From positions 62,001 through 126,000 of the forward strand of contig NZ_STGA01000010.1 in assembly GCF_005222835.1 (NCBI RefSeq): a stretch of DNA of 64,000 nucleotides, read 5' to 3'. This document shows positions 52,778-61,529 of this stretch, in pieces. The notes under the pieces are model-generated. The model was not told where the DNA came from, ran no database searches, and worked only from the letters and a program-made list of their open reading frames with translations. The stretch comes from Rhizobium sp. FKY42 (GTDB lineage Bacteria > Pseudomonadota > Alphaproteobacteria > Rhizobiales > Rhizobiaceae). A program made the position numbers and the translations under genes. The number at the start of each line of letters is the position of its first letter. The stretch's first letter is position 1.

Positions 52778-53973
52778 TATTTGCGCCCCCAGGTGGTCTT
52801 GACCAGTTGTTCGATTTCGCCGTTGACGGCATTCAGTGCTTCGATAGCGCGGTCATAGGTTCCGCGTGTGAACTGCGTTCGTTCTACCTCGTAAAGCGTC
52901 TGCTTTGTCACGCCCGCATCCGAAATGGCGGTCGATTTCAGCATGGGCGTGTTCAGCATCCGGTTCCCGAAAATGGCCCGCATGAAGCCCGTCATCTGGC
53001 TTTGAGGGCCGTCATTCGGCTCGAAGCGGGTGACCAGATACCGCATCCAGTCATAGCTTGTGCGCCCCCCTGCCCGCTCGACCACGGACATCAGTTCACT
53101 CGTCATTGCCAGAAACTGGCTCATCGACATTACATCCAGCATCTGGGGGTGAATGGTGATCAGCACGGACGTCGCCGCACACAGGGCGGACATGGTGAGA
53201 AAGCCGAGCTGTGGCGGGCAATCGATGACCACGAGATCGTAAAGCTCTTCGATTTGACCCAGAACCTCGCCGATCCGCGCGAAAAACATCGTGCTGTTGG
53301 CGCCTTGCGCCATGAAGCGTGGCGTATCGTGCTCGAACTCCATCAATTCCAGATTGCCGGGAATGAGATGCAGGTTCGGAATATAGGTCGAGCGAACGAT
53401 CTCGGTGATCGCCACCGGGTCTTCGTAGCGGATCGCACCGTAAAGCGTTTCCCCCTCACCCACATCGAGCTCCGGCTGGTGTCCGTACATGGCGGACAAC
53501 GATGCCTGCGGATCAAGATCGACCGCCAGTACCCGGTAGCCCGACAATGCCAGATATTGCGCCAGATGCGCGGCTGTCGTCGTCTTGCCAGAGCCTCCCT
53601 TGAAGTTCATCACGGCGATGACCTGAAGGTGTTCCCCGTCTCGTCGATGGGGAACATATTTCGGCGTACCGTTCTTCTCGTCGAGAACGCGACGGATCAG
53701 GTTCATGTCATCGGCACTGTAGAGCCTTCTGCCGTTGGGGAGAGGGGAGGGGACATTCAGCTCTCCCGCCAGCTGGCGAAGATAGGCCTCGCCAATGCCA
53801 ATGAAGGATGCTGCTTCCCCCGGCGCAAACTGGCGGATGGACTTTGCAGAAGTCGGCGGGAAAACGCGCGCCTGATGAAGCTGCAGCTGCCGCTGTAATT
53901 CCTGCGCATCAGCGGCAAGCATGGACGGCAGATGCTCCTGTTCAGCGGAGGCAGGATTTCGTTGATGCAGCAT
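52777..53973 (-). CDS. repA: RepA/ParA-type partition ATPase of the orphan repAB pair
   Basis: 398 residues with GGAG nine bases before the ATG. An N-terminal DNA-binding region (FIGIGEAYLRQLAGELNVPSP) precedes the deviant Walker A motif FKGGSGKTTTAAHLAQYL near residue 125, the Walker A' region LAVDLDPQASLSA and the Walker B DLVVIDCPPQLGFLT near 245. RepA proteins partition the plasmid with RepB and repress their own operon. Sequence similarity to the second RepA in the window is obvious but far from identity. No repC follows its repB. Two parS-like palindromes lie 137-198 bases upstream of its start. Confidence 0.93.
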   Translation of the reverse strand: MLHQRNPASAEQEHLPSMLAADAQELQRQLQLHQARVFPPTSAKSIRQFAPGEAASFIGIGEAYLRQLAGELNVPSPLPNGRRLYSADDMNLIRRVLDEKNGTPKYVPHRRDGEHLQVIAVMNFKGGSGKTTTAAHLAQYLALSGYRVLAVDLDPQASLSAMYGHQPELDVGEGETLYGAIRYEDPVAITEIVRSTYIPNLHLIPGNLELMEFEHDTPRFMAQGANSTMFFARIGEVLGQIEELYDLVVIDCPPQLGFLTMSALCAATSVLITIHPQMLDVMSMSQFLAMTSELMSVVERAGGRTSYDWMRYLVTRFEPNDGPQSQMTGFMRAIFGNRMLNTPMLKSTAISDAGVTKQTLYEVERTQFTRGTYDRAIEALNAVNGEIEQLVKTTWGRK

Positions 53974-54109
53974 TTCAGATCTCCAGTAGCGCGAATTTTC
54001 TTAATTGGGCAGAAATAGCGCTACTCACATAAAAGCTGATTCGTGAAGAATGCACAAACATTAGCTTGATTTGTCACATCGGTCCTGCGTTTATCATAGC
54101 GGCGAAACA

Positions 54110-54171
54110 GTTGTCCGCGGACAACGGAACAACCGTTCCATCGATTGCCGTGATTGTTGTCCGCGGACAAC
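54110..54171. promoter_or_regulatory. parS: Two parS-type partition sites upstream of the orphan repA
   Basis: The perfect palindrome GTTGTCCGCGGACAAC occurs at 54110-54125 and 54156-54171, 46 bp apart. It fits the alphaproteobacterial repABC parS consensus GTTNNCNGCNGNNAAC. A smaller GGAAC...GTTCC repeat lies directly after the first. The remainder of the 254-bp gap between repC and the orphan repA holds no gene. Confidence 0.85.
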
Positions 54172-54227
54172 TGGCTTTTCAGCACTCAGGCCAACAGCCT
54201 TTCTGATCGGATGGGTCGCGACAGATC

Positions 54228-55460
54228 TCATCCGGCAGAGGCATCCAGGCTATGCGCACCGGGCTTTTCCCCTTGCGAGCGCAAAAGCGCCATCAGGACC
54301 GGTCCTAGCGAAAACTCGCCACGCCGGGTTTTGGATGTCAAATCCCGCAAATAGCCCCCGGCTGACTGGATATGTGCGGATCGTTCAAGGATACAGGCAA
54401 GCATGATGGCGGAATTTTCCGGCCCCATGGCGTCGCAGGCATCCTCATAGGCGGAGGGGCTTATCCCCAGCATCGAACGGACAACCACGGCAGCGCTCAT
54501 CAGATCCCGCCAGTTTGCAACCGCACCGCCTGGGCCATAATCGATAATTTGCGGGCAGGCTTTCAGCACCATGGCAAGCGGGAAGGCCTTTTGCAGCACA
54601 GTCGGGTCAGCGGGTCTCGGTCTCGTTGCCGGACTCTCGTCTTTTCTAAAGCGAGGTTCAAGTTCAGTGATGGATTCTGGATTTGAAATCTGTATGTGAC
54701 GCCCATTTTGGACGTCATTGATCTCTGTATTTTGTGTTTTCAGTAACAGTTCCAGCCTGTTGACGATCTCGCCACGTAAAAGCTGGAGTTCATCCAGAAC
54801 GCTTTCCACAATCTCCTTGCCTGGTGCACGGGGCAGGCGGGCAAGAATGGTGATGTAGACCTCTTCGATGCGCGACCAGTCGCCGTCCGCACCTTCTTCC
54901 ATGGCAGCTGTGATGAGCTTGCGAATGTCGCGACGGCATATGGTCAAGGCCTCCTTGGCGCGACGGAAAGCCTGCGCTTCGCGAACAACATCCTGCGCAA
55001 GGTTGGCCAGTTCGGCTGCTCGCTGAACCAAAGGCCGCAGGTCGAAGCCAAAAGCGTTCTCGATATCGCCAGCATGAGTCCGTCGCGCATAACGTTTTCC
55101 GTTCGGGCTGTCGCGTCGGTCAATCAGGCCCGCCTCGACGAGCGCGGCCAGATGCCGGCGAAGTGTCGTACCGGCGATCCCGTGTGCCCGCAGCGACAAT
55201 TGCGCGTTCGACGGAAACACGACGAGGCTACCATCCGGCTTCAGCTCGTTGCCCGGATAGAAGGTCAGGAGAGCATCCAGGACGGCAATCGCCCGATCCT
55301 GCAATCCAAGGCGCTGCCGCGCTTCGGCCACGTCGCGAAACACTTTCCATTTGTCGACTGAATGGGCCGGGGGAGGGCCGCCACGGTCCAGCTGCCCCTT
55401 CACGAGCGCAAGCGAAACCCGCCGCTGCCCGAAGGGCGTCGTTACATTTCCACTCTGCAT
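54228..55460 (-). CDS. repC: Replication initiator RepC
   Basis: 410 residues with AAGGTGAAGGACA before the ATG. The N-terminal region VTTPFGQRRVSLALVKGQL and the winged-helix segment FPSNAQLSLRAHGIAGTTLR followed by RRHLAALVEAGLIDRRDSPNG are hallmarks of RepC. The C-terminal domain (from about residue 270) includes FPLAMVLKACPQIIDYGPGG and MGPENSAIMLACILERS. RepC is the sole essential initiator of repABC plasmids, and the origin lies within the gene in studied cases. It follows the first repA-repB pair and is separated from repB by a gap with a probable antisense RNA, the usual layout. It is the only repC in the window. Confidence 0.95.
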   Translation of the reverse strand: MQSGNVTTPFGQRRVSLALVKGQLDRGGPPPAHSVDKWKVFRDVAEARQRLGLQDRAIAVLDALLTFYPGNELKPDGSLVVFPSNAQLSLRAHGIAGTTLRRHLAALVEAGLIDRRDSPNGKRYARRTHAGDIENAFGFDLRPLVQRAAELANLAQDVVREAQAFRRAKEALTICRRDIRKLITAAMEEGADGDWSRIEEVYITILARLPRAPGKEIVESVLDELQLLRGEIVNRLELLLKTQNTEINDVQNGRHIQISNPESITELEPRFRKDESPATRPRPADPTVLQKAFPLAMVLKACPQIIDYGPGGAVANWRDLMSAAVVVRSMLGISPSAYEDACDAMGPENSAIMLACILERSAHIQSAGGYLRDLTSKTRRGEFSLGPVLMALLRSQGEKPGAHSLDASAG

Positions 55461-55549
55461 TGTCCTTCACCTTTTCAAAGGCAAAAGAAATCCGCTCACC
55501 AAAACGGTGCCAAAGACTCTTGACTGCGATTCATGGAAATGCGATTCTG

Positions 55550-55612
55550 ATCTTGCTACAGATTGAGAAGGGCTTCCACGACGGTAACGTTTGGGGGGCC
55601 TTTTTCTTTTGC
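55550..55612 (+). ncRNA. Probable counter-transcribed (antisense) RNA in the repB-repC gap
   Basis: repABC operons carry a ~55-60-nt antisense RNA in the repB-repC gap, on the opposite strand to the rep genes, that limits RepC and sets incompatibility. Here the plus strand has TTGACT (55520-55525), a 17-base spacer, GATTCT (55543-55548), then GATTGAGAAGGGC and a GC-rich region ending GGCCTTTTTCTTTT (55599-55610) that can fold as a terminator. Size and place fit; ends are approximate. Confidence 0.55.
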
Positions 55613-55624
55613 GGTCGATAGTCC

Positions 55625-56605
55625 TCACTTACTGCGTTTGCGATATTTGGCGTAGAGATCGTCCAGATGCTCGGCAACGAATGCGCCAAAGTCGGCCGCA
55701 TCCTTGGCCTTTGCATCCTTGCTTTTCAGGGCAAGAGTGTAACTATTTCCGTCACTGCGGATCTTGGCCGAGAGCGCCCGATCCCGCGCGGACCAGATCT
55801 CGCGCTTCGGCTCGGGGCGGTAACCGGAGGCTTTCTTCCGGGTCAAAGCATCCATGACGAAGGCAAAGCGGGCGTCGCCATCAATGCCTTCAAGGCTGGT
55901 TTGCGATAGAATCCGGCGCAACTCTTCCAGCACGCGCGGATTTTCAAGCAAATGCTTGAGTTCGTACCAGCGGTCGCGGCCCGGCGATCTCGCACCACCA
56001 ATGGCCGATAGAATATCCTGCGGCATGCTGGCGACGGACAGCATCTTGGAGAGCGTAGTCTTGTCGATCGAGAGCGCGGTCATGACCGTCAGATTGTCGC
56101 CGTCGTATTTCAGTTCGCTCAATCGCTTTGCGAAGCGCGCCCTTTCGATGAAGGAGAGATCAGAGCGCGCCGAGTTCTCCTGGCCCTGCGCAATGACGTG
56201 ATCACGGTCGGAAATAGCTTTGACGACAGCACGAACGGGTCGGCCGAGCTCACTCGCTACCCGCAATCGCCGATGCCCGAAGACCACCATGTAGCGCCCG
56301 GAGTCTGACGGATGCGGCCTAACGAGGATCGGGCTCGTCTGGCCATGCTCCCGGATTGCCTCCTTCAACGTCTCGAAGGCTTCCCGATCATCCTCCAGCC
56401 GGTCCTGCACGAAGGAGACATCGACGGTCGCCGGATCGAGATCTACAACCGTCTCGCCTTCCAGAAGCTTGTCGGCGCGCGCCGCCAGTTCATCGATCGT
56501 GGAGATGATCGAGCGTGAGGCGCCTTTGACTGTATAGCCCAGCGCGACGGGATTTGCGCCAGCCTGTTCCGTCATGACATTCGCGAAAGGGTTCTTACGC
56601 GCCAT
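55625..56605 (-). CDS. repB: RepB/ParB-type partition protein of the complete repABC operon
   Basis: 326 residues, AGGAG nine bases before the ATG, beginning MARKNPFANVM. ParB core blocks are AIREHGQTSPILVRPHP, VFGHRRLRVASELGRPV near residue 130 and AQGQENSARSDLSFIERA, with a helix-turn-helix at TALSIDKTTLSKMLSVA. It acts with RepA in segregation and binds parS; the single parS in the repA-repB gap is the probable site. It is followed after 164 bp by repC. It is separate in sequence from the orphan RepB encoded 3 kb away, as needed for two systems to coexist. Confidence 0.93.
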   Translation of the reverse strand: MARKNPFANVMTEQAGANPVALGYTVKGASRSIISTIDELAARADKLLEGETVVDLDPATVDVSFVQDRLEDDREAFETLKEAIREHGQTSPILVRPHPSDSGRYMVVFGHRRLRVASELGRPVRAVVKAISDRDHVIAQGQENSARSDLSFIERARFAKRLSELKYDGDNLTVMTALSIDKTTLSKMLSVASMPQDILSAIGGARSPGRDRWYELKHLLENPRVLEELRRILSQTSLEGIDGDARFAFVMDALTRKKASGYRPEPKREIWSARDRALSAKIRSDGNSYTLALKSKDAKAKDAADFGAFVAEHLDDLYAKYRKRSK

Positions 56606-56654
56606 GACGCGATCTCCTGCCTAACTTACGGAGAGGCTTGCGAAAAACGGCAAA

Positions 56655-56670
56655 GTTGACGGCAGTCAAC
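56655..56670. promoter_or_regulatory. parS: parS-type partition site between repA and repB
   Basis: GTTGACGGCAGTCAAC matches the GTTNNCNGCNGNNAAC repABC parS pattern. It differs from the two sites upstream of the orphan repA at the inner positions (GACGGCAGTC versus GTCCGCGGAC), the positions expected to give specificity. Confidence 0.85.
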
Positions 56671-56674
56671 AGCA

Positions 56675-57934
56675 TCACAGGCGCCCCCATGCCCGGTGGA
56701 TGAGACCCTGGATCTCGAAGTTGACGGCATCCAGGCACTCGATGGCCCGGTCGTAGGTCGCGCGGTTGAAGTTGTTTCGCTCAACCTCATAAAGCGTCTG
56801 CTTGGTTAGGCCAGCATCAGAGATCGCCGTTGACTTCAGCATCGGCTGGCGAAGAATTTCTTCGGCAAGCATGGACTGCATGAAACCCAGCATCTGGGCC
56901 TGGGGAACATCGGTCGGCTCGTAACGGGTAATCAGATAGCGAAGCCAGTCCATTTCCACATTGGCGCCCGCCCGCTTGATCGTCTTGGTGATATTTCCGA
57001 GCATGAGCAGAAACTGGCTCATCGACATGAGATCCAGCATCTGCGGATGAACGGTGATCAACACGGAGGTCGCTGCCGTCAATGCGGTCAGCGTCAGGTA
57101 GCCAAGCTGAGGCGGGCAATCGAGCACGACCACGTCATATCGATCATCCACATCGGAAAGCGCCTTGCCGAGACGCGTGAAGAAGCGCTTGCCCTCGACG
57201 GAGGTCTGCATGGAAAGCGGCGTATCGTATTCGTATTCCTGCAGCTCAAGATTGGCCGGAATGATGTCTAGATCCGGAAAATTCGTCTGCTGGATGATTT
57301 CGGACAAGGGCTTGCGCGCCTCATCGTAGCGAATAGCATCATAAAGGGAGGGGTTGCGGTCAAGCTCCGGCTGGAAGCCGTGCAGCGCCGAGAGCGACGC
57401 CTGCGGGTCAAGATCGATTGCCAGAACCCTGTGGCCGGTGAGGGCCAGATGCTGCGCAAGATGTGCTGTCGTCGTGGTCTTGCCCGAACCGCCCTTGAAG
57501 TTGACGACGGCAATCACTTGCAGCTTGTCGCCATCCTTGCGGTGCGGCACATATTTCTTGGCGTCGGATTTGCCGGTGCGATCCAGAAAATGGCGCAGTT
57601 CGCGCATCTGCTCGCCGGTGTAAAAGCGACGTCCGCCGGTGGAGGTCATCGGCACCGGGCCCTTGCCTTCCAGATGCAACCGCTTCAGATTGTTGGGGCT
57701 GACGCCCAGGTAATGCGCCACTTCAGCCATGGAAAACAGACGCAAGGTCTTGCGGGCATTCGGAGGAAACTTGTCCATTCGAAGCTGGTCAAGACGACGC
57801 GAGATCTCTGCACCCTGAAGCAGGATCTTCTCGTCGAACTCGAAAGACGGCAACCTCGTAAAGGCGTTCATAAACTGCGACCGTTCTGGCGATAAAATGG
57901 CCTGAATTGGAAAACTGCCGCCAGTATCGACCAT
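56675..57934 (-). CDS. repA: RepA/ParA-type partition ATPase of the complete repABC operon
   Basis: 419 residues if started at 57934; ATG 57871 (MNAFTRLPSFEFDEKILL) would give 398 residues, closer to the usual size, and neither has a strong ribosome-binding site. The N-terminal MerR-like DNA-binding segment (MAEVAHYLGVSPNNLKRLHL) leads to Walker A FKGGSGKTTTTAHLAQHL, Walker A' LAIDLDPQASLSALHG and Walker B DVVVLDCPPQLGYLT. It is the first gene of the repABC operon, represses that operon with RepB and partitions the replicon. The 290 bp upstream (57935-58224) show no gene; a CACAG-GAAT-CTGTG palindrome there may be part of the promoter region. Confidence 0.93.
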   Translation of the reverse strand: MVDTGGSFPIQAILSPERSQFMNAFTRLPSFEFDEKILLQGAEISRRLDQLRMDKFPPNARKTLRLFSMAEVAHYLGVSPNNLKRLHLEGKGPVPMTSTGGRRFYTGEQMRELRHFLDRTGKSDAKKYVPHRKDGDKLQVIAVVNFKGGSGKTTTTAHLAQHLALTGHRVLAIDLDPQASLSALHGFQPELDRNPSLYDAIRYDEARKPLSEIIQQTNFPDLDIIPANLELQEYEYDTPLSMQTSVEGKRFFTRLGKALSDVDDRYDVVVLDCPPQLGYLTLTALTAATSVLITVHPQMLDLMSMSQFLLMLGNITKTIKRAGANVEMDWLRYLITRYEPTDVPQAQMLGFMQSMLAEEILRQPMLKSTAISDAGLTKQTLYEVERNNFNRATYDRAIECLDAVNFEIQGLIHRAWGRL

Positions 57935-58224
57935 TTGCAGGATGTGACAAGCGATAAATGGTTAACGTATTTTCCCACCACCGGCGGAAACTTGCAGCTA
58001 AGCCACTGACTCATTAACGAATTTGGCTGTTTCCCCAAAAGGCGACCCTGCGCGGAAAGATGAGGCAGGGGGCATTTTCAAGGAATGGATTCACAGGAAT
58101 CTGTGTCTCTGGAGCACGACAGACCTGCTGGGCGCTGCATCAGAGGCCGAATCGCGAGGTCTTGCAGCCGACTCAACAAACTGAATCGATTCGCATCTTT
58201 GTGTGCAAGCACGGCATGAGCTAT

Positions 58225-58731
58225 TCAATCAGCCGTGCTCACCCTTTGCTCAATGCTCTGGCGAGCTTTCAGCAGCAATTGCCGCAGCGTCGTCAATTCA
58301 GATGGGCTGAGATCGGAGAAGAGCTTATCCTCATGGGCGATCACTTCGAGATCGACGGCCTCGATCAGCGCCATCCCTTGGGGTGTCGCCAGAAGCGCAT
58401 GGCTGCGGCGATTATTCTCGATTGGGTTGCGGGTCAGGAGGCCGCGGGCCGAAAGCTCGTCCACGATCTGGACCAGGTTGGAGCGTTCGAGTTTCAGCGC
58501 CTCGGCCAGCCGCGTCTGGTTGATGCCCGGACTGCGTGCGACGACCGAAAGCACGGAATAGGAGATGATCCGCAGGTTGAAGGGACCAAGAACGCGGGTC
58601 AGGTCACCCTGCACCAGATTGAAGAGGCGTTTGAGATCATAGCCGACGAACCGCGTGAGATACGCGTCAGGGGAGGGGGCCTCCCGCTCCTGTGTCTCTG
58701 CCTTCACCTTTTCCGCTGCCTTGCGAACCAT
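58225..58731 (-). CDS. MarR-family regulator of the hydroxycinnamate operon (HcaR-like)
   Basis: 168 residues from ATG 58731; an ATG at 58791 would overlap the preceding gene by 32 bases and is less likely. The winged helix-turn-helix is visible: LSVVARSPGINQTRLAEALKLERSNLVQIVDELSARGLL, then the wing NPIENNRRSHALLATPQG. MarR proteins of hca loci repress catabolic genes until a hydroxycinnamoyl-CoA or free acid binds. It is the last gene of the minus-strand operon after the SDR gene. Palindromic sites of the right size lie in the fcs/crotonase divergent promoter. Effector identity is inferred. Confidence 0.85.
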   Translation of the reverse strand: MVRKAAEKVKAETQEREAPSPDAYLTRFVGYDLKRLFNLVQGDLTRVLGPFNLRIISYSVLSVVARSPGINQTRLAEALKLERSNLVQIVDELSARGLLTRNPIENNRRSHALLATPQGMALIEAVDLEVIAHEDKLFSDLSPSELTTLRQLLLKARQSIEQRVSTAD

Positions 58732-58759
58732 GCGCGCCCCGTTTTCAATCCAGCCCGAC

Positions 58760-59518
58760 CTATTTCGGGGGTAAGCGAAGCGCCCCGTCAAGCCGGATCA
58801 CTTCGGCGTTCAGATAGCGGTTGGTCAAGGCGAATATGACGGCATCAGCAAATTCAGCCGGATCACCGAGGCGGGCGGGGAAGGGGATGGAGGCTGCAAG
58901 CCCCTGCTGCACTTCAGGCGGAAGCTCTGCGAGAAGCGGGGTCAAGAACAGGCCTGGCGCGACCGTGTTGACACGGATACCGAAGCGGGAAAGCTCGCGC
59001 GCGGCGGGCAGGGCGAGAGAGACAATGCCGCCCTTGGATGCCGCGTAGGCGGCCTGACCCAATTGCCCATCGAAGGCCGCCACTGAGGCCGTATTGACGA
59101 TCGCGCCCCGCTCGCCACTGGCATCCGCCTCGTTGGCCTGCATTCTCTCGGCCGCCAGACGCAGCATATTGAAAGTGCCGATGAGGTTGACCCGGATTGT
59201 CTTCTCGAAATCGCCGAGCGGCATGGCACCGTTGCGCCCGACGATGCGGGCGGCTCCGCCAATACCTGCGCAATTGACGAGACCGCGCAGAGGACCCTGG
59301 CTGGAAATTGCCCCGTCAAGGGCGGAACCGGCGGCCTCGTCGGTCACGTCAAGTTCGAGTGCGTGACCGGAAATATCAGTGGCGACGCGTTCGGCTGCGG
59401 CCTTGTTGCGGTCGATAACGGTCACGCGCGCGCCGTGAGCGGCAAGTGCTCTGGCAGTTGCCTCTCCGAGACCAGACCCGCCGCCGGTGACGGCAATATG
59501 CGAGGTTGCAAGTTCCAT
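58760..59518 (-). CDS. Short-chain dehydrogenase (3-hydroxyacyl-CoA dehydrogenase type)
   Basis: 252 residues starting on a TGATG overlap with the feruloyl-CoA synthetase stop. Classical SDR motifs: VTGGGSGLGEATARAL (cofactor), LVNCAGIGGA (NAG-equivalent), catalytic AAYAASKGG Tyr-Lys near residue 155, and NTVAPGLFLTPLL. The size and LDGALRL end resemble type II 3-hydroxyacyl-CoA dehydrogenases. In the Agrobacterium hydroxycinnamate pathway an SDR oxidises the 3-hydroxyphenylpropionyl-CoA intermediate to the beta-keto ester, which fits here between the synthetase and regulator genes. Confidence 0.88.
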   Translation of the reverse strand: MELATSHIAVTGGGSGLGEATARALAAHGARVTVIDRNKAAAERVATDISGHALELDVTDEAAGSALDGAISSQGPLRGLVNCAGIGGAARIVGRNGAMPLGDFEKTIRVNLIGTFNMLRLAAERMQANEADASGERGAIVNTASVAAFDGQLGQAAYAASKGGIVSLALPAARELSRFGIRVNTVAPGLFLTPLLAELPPEVQQGLAASIPFPARLGDPAEFADAVIFALTNRYLNAEVIRLDGALRLPPK

Positions 59519-61380
59519 CAGCGGTTTCCTTTCCAGGTGGCGTGTACGACGCGTGGATCATTTCCATACAGTGCTTCAGCGAGATCCGCACGTTCGCGCA
59601 GGACGGCGCGCTGGTTGACCGAGCCTTTGTCGGTGACCTCGCCCTTATCGAAGTTCAGTGGCTCCTCAAGAAGCAGGGCGGCAACGACACGCGTTGCGCT
59701 GCCGGTCGCCGCTTGCGCCTGGGCGTTCAACCTCTGCTCCAGAGTGGAGCGGACGACGGGATGAACCGCAAGCTCTTCGAGTGGCAGAAATTCCAGACCG
59801 TCCGCCAGTTCGCGGATGCGCGGCCAATTGGGGACGAGCAGTGCACGAAGATCATCCCTTTCGGCACCGGCGATGACGGCATCCGCTATCAACCCGCCGA
59901 AGGCATCCACCAGCCGGCTTCGCAACTGGCCGACGGCAACCCAGGTGCCGGTGGCGAGCTTGAAGTTTTCGGCAAGCCTACCATCGAACAGAAATCCACC
60001 GGCAGGATCGCCCGGCACGGCAAACCGAAGCGCATCACCTAGTTTGTAGAAGCCATCCTCATCGAAGGCCTGACTGGTCAGCGCCGCATTGCGCCAGTAA
60101 CCCGGCGTAATCGACGGGCTTTTCAGCCGTGCTTCGAGCTTGTCGTCCTGCGGAACCAGCTTCAGCGTGACACCAAGCGCCGGAACGCCCACATTGCCCG
60201 GTTTTTCCTTCTTGTCCGTATGGTAAAGCGCAAATGGACCGGTTTCCGTAGCACCCAGCCCCGAGACGAGCGGCACTCCACCCTCGACATGACGTTCTGC
60301 AAGGGCCTGAAGTCGATCCCAGACGGCCTGGCTCATGCCAGCACCCGCATACATCATCATGCGCATGCGCGAAAAGAAAGTCCGCGCCAGTGTCTCGTCC
60401 GTCTCCAGCACATCCAGCAGATATTGATAGCCAACCGGCACGTTGAAATACCAGGTGGGAGCAATCTCCCGCAGATTGCGAATAGTGGCATGAATGCCGT
60501 CTGTCGTCGGGCGTCCGTCATCGATGTAATAGGAGCCACCGTTGTAGATGGCCATGTTGAAGACCTTGTTGCCGCTGGCCGTATGGTTCCACGGCGCCCA
60601 GTCGATGATGACCGGCGGCTCATGGATCAGGAAATCATAGGCTTCGCGAACCATGGCCTGATTGGCGCAGAGCATGCCATGCGTCTGGATGACAGCCTTG
60701 GGACTGCCGGTCGTGCCAGATGTGAACAGGAATTTCGCGATCGTATCCGGCGTGACGGCATCATGTGCCGCCTTCATTGCCGCGGTCGGTGCCGTTTTCA
60801 AGGCAGCCTCATAGGCAATGGTTTCCCGATCCTGTGCCACACCCGTCAGGCTGACCAGCGGCACATCCGGCCCGAGCACGGCGCTGATGGCCGGGAGATA
60901 TCGCGCCGCATGATCGGCAAACACCATTCCGGGCGTCAGCTGCTCGACTACCGAGATGAGCTTGCTGCGGTCTTCGCCGGACAGGGCATAGGCCGGCGCA
61001 AGAGCAGCCGAGGGAATGCCCGCATGCTGGGCGCCAAGCGCCATGACGGCATGAGCGATGGAATTGCCGGAGAGGATGAGAAGCGGTCGCTCTGCGGACA
61101 GGCCACGTTCGACCAGAAGGCTGGCGACGGCCTCTATGGCCTTCTTGCCTTCAGCATAGCTGACGGTTTGCCAATCACCCGAACCGCTGCGCTGGCCAAT
61201 CCAGACCTGGTCCGGATGCGTTTGCGCCCCGGCCATGAAGCGTTCAGTGATGCAGCGCGGATAGGCGGGAATCTCGCCTTCCTGACGGACGATGATGGAG
61301 CCATCCGCCAGTGTTTCCATAATGATCCGCGGCGATGCCTCTTTGGTCACGCCAGCCGCACGGGCAGTATCAAATGCCAT
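59518..61380 (-). CDS. fcs: Feruloyl-CoA synthetase
   Basis: 620 residues from ATG 61380, with GGGGGGAGGAGCACC before it; a longer frame to 61422 would run into the operator. ANL-family motifs: AKFLFTSGTTGSPKAVI near residue 195, the VIIDWAPWNHTASGNKVF block that is characteristic of the feruloyl-CoA synthetase branch, GLGATETGPFALYHT near 385, and a C-terminal domain with DGRLAENFKLATGTWV. It activates ferulate, p-coumarate or caffeate to the CoA ester with ATP. Gene neighbours (crotonase, SDR, amidohydrolase, MarR) match the CoA-dependent beta-oxidative side-chain removal described in Agrobacterium fabrum. Confidence 0.88.
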   Translation of the reverse strand: MAFDTARAAGVTKEASPRIIMETLADGSIIVRQEGEIPAYPRCITERFMAGAQTHPDQVWIGQRSGSGDWQTVSYAEGKKAIEAVASLLVERGLSAERPLLILSGNSIAHAVMALGAQHAGIPSAALAPAYALSGEDRSKLISVVEQLTPGMVFADHAARYLPAISAVLGPDVPLVSLTGVAQDRETIAYEAALKTAPTAAMKAAHDAVTPDTIAKFLFTSGTTGSPKAVIQTHGMLCANQAMVREAYDFLIHEPPVIIDWAPWNHTASGNKVFNMAIYNGGSYYIDDGRPTTDGIHATIRNLREIAPTWYFNVPVGYQYLLDVLETDETLARTFFSRMRMMMYAGAGMSQAVWDRLQALAERHVEGGVPLVSGLGATETGPFALYHTDKKEKPGNVGVPALGVTLKLVPQDDKLEARLKSPSITPGYWRNAALTSQAFDEDGFYKLGDALRFAVPGDPAGGFLFDGRLAENFKLATGTWVAVGQLRSRLVDAFGGLIADAVIAGAERDDLRALLVPNWPRIRELADGLEFLPLEELAVHPVVRSTLEQRLNAQAQAATGSATRVVAALLLEEPLNFDKGEVTDKGSVNQRAVLRERADLAEALYGNDPRVVHATWKGNR

Positions 61381-61411
61381 GGTGCTCCTCCCCCCGAGTG
61401 CTCCAGAACTG

Positions 61412-61489
61412 TTATCTGACATAAATGTTTACACACACAGCTGCATCTGGGCAATAGACGATTTACAGTGAAACTGTTATGTGACATTA
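61412..61489. promoter_or_regulatory. Paired palindromic operators between fcs and the crotonase gene
   Basis: TTATCTGACATAA (61412-61424) and TTATGTGACATTA (61477-61489) are two near-palindromes of TTATGT-N-ACATAA, each preceded by AACTG, 65 bp apart. One lies before fcs, the other before the crotonase gene. An ACAGT-GAA-ACTGT palindrome overlaps the second. These are likely sites for the MarR-type regulator encoded downstream of fcs. Confidence 0.6.
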
Positions 61490-61529
61490 CAATTAGCGGT
61501 GAGGATGAGAACAGCAAACGGGGCGGACC

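Noticed and set aside
60220..61419. 399-codon open frame opposite the feruloyl-CoA synthetase gene
   Set aside because: Antisense shadow of a high-GC gene; the minus-strand protein has all ANL motifs.
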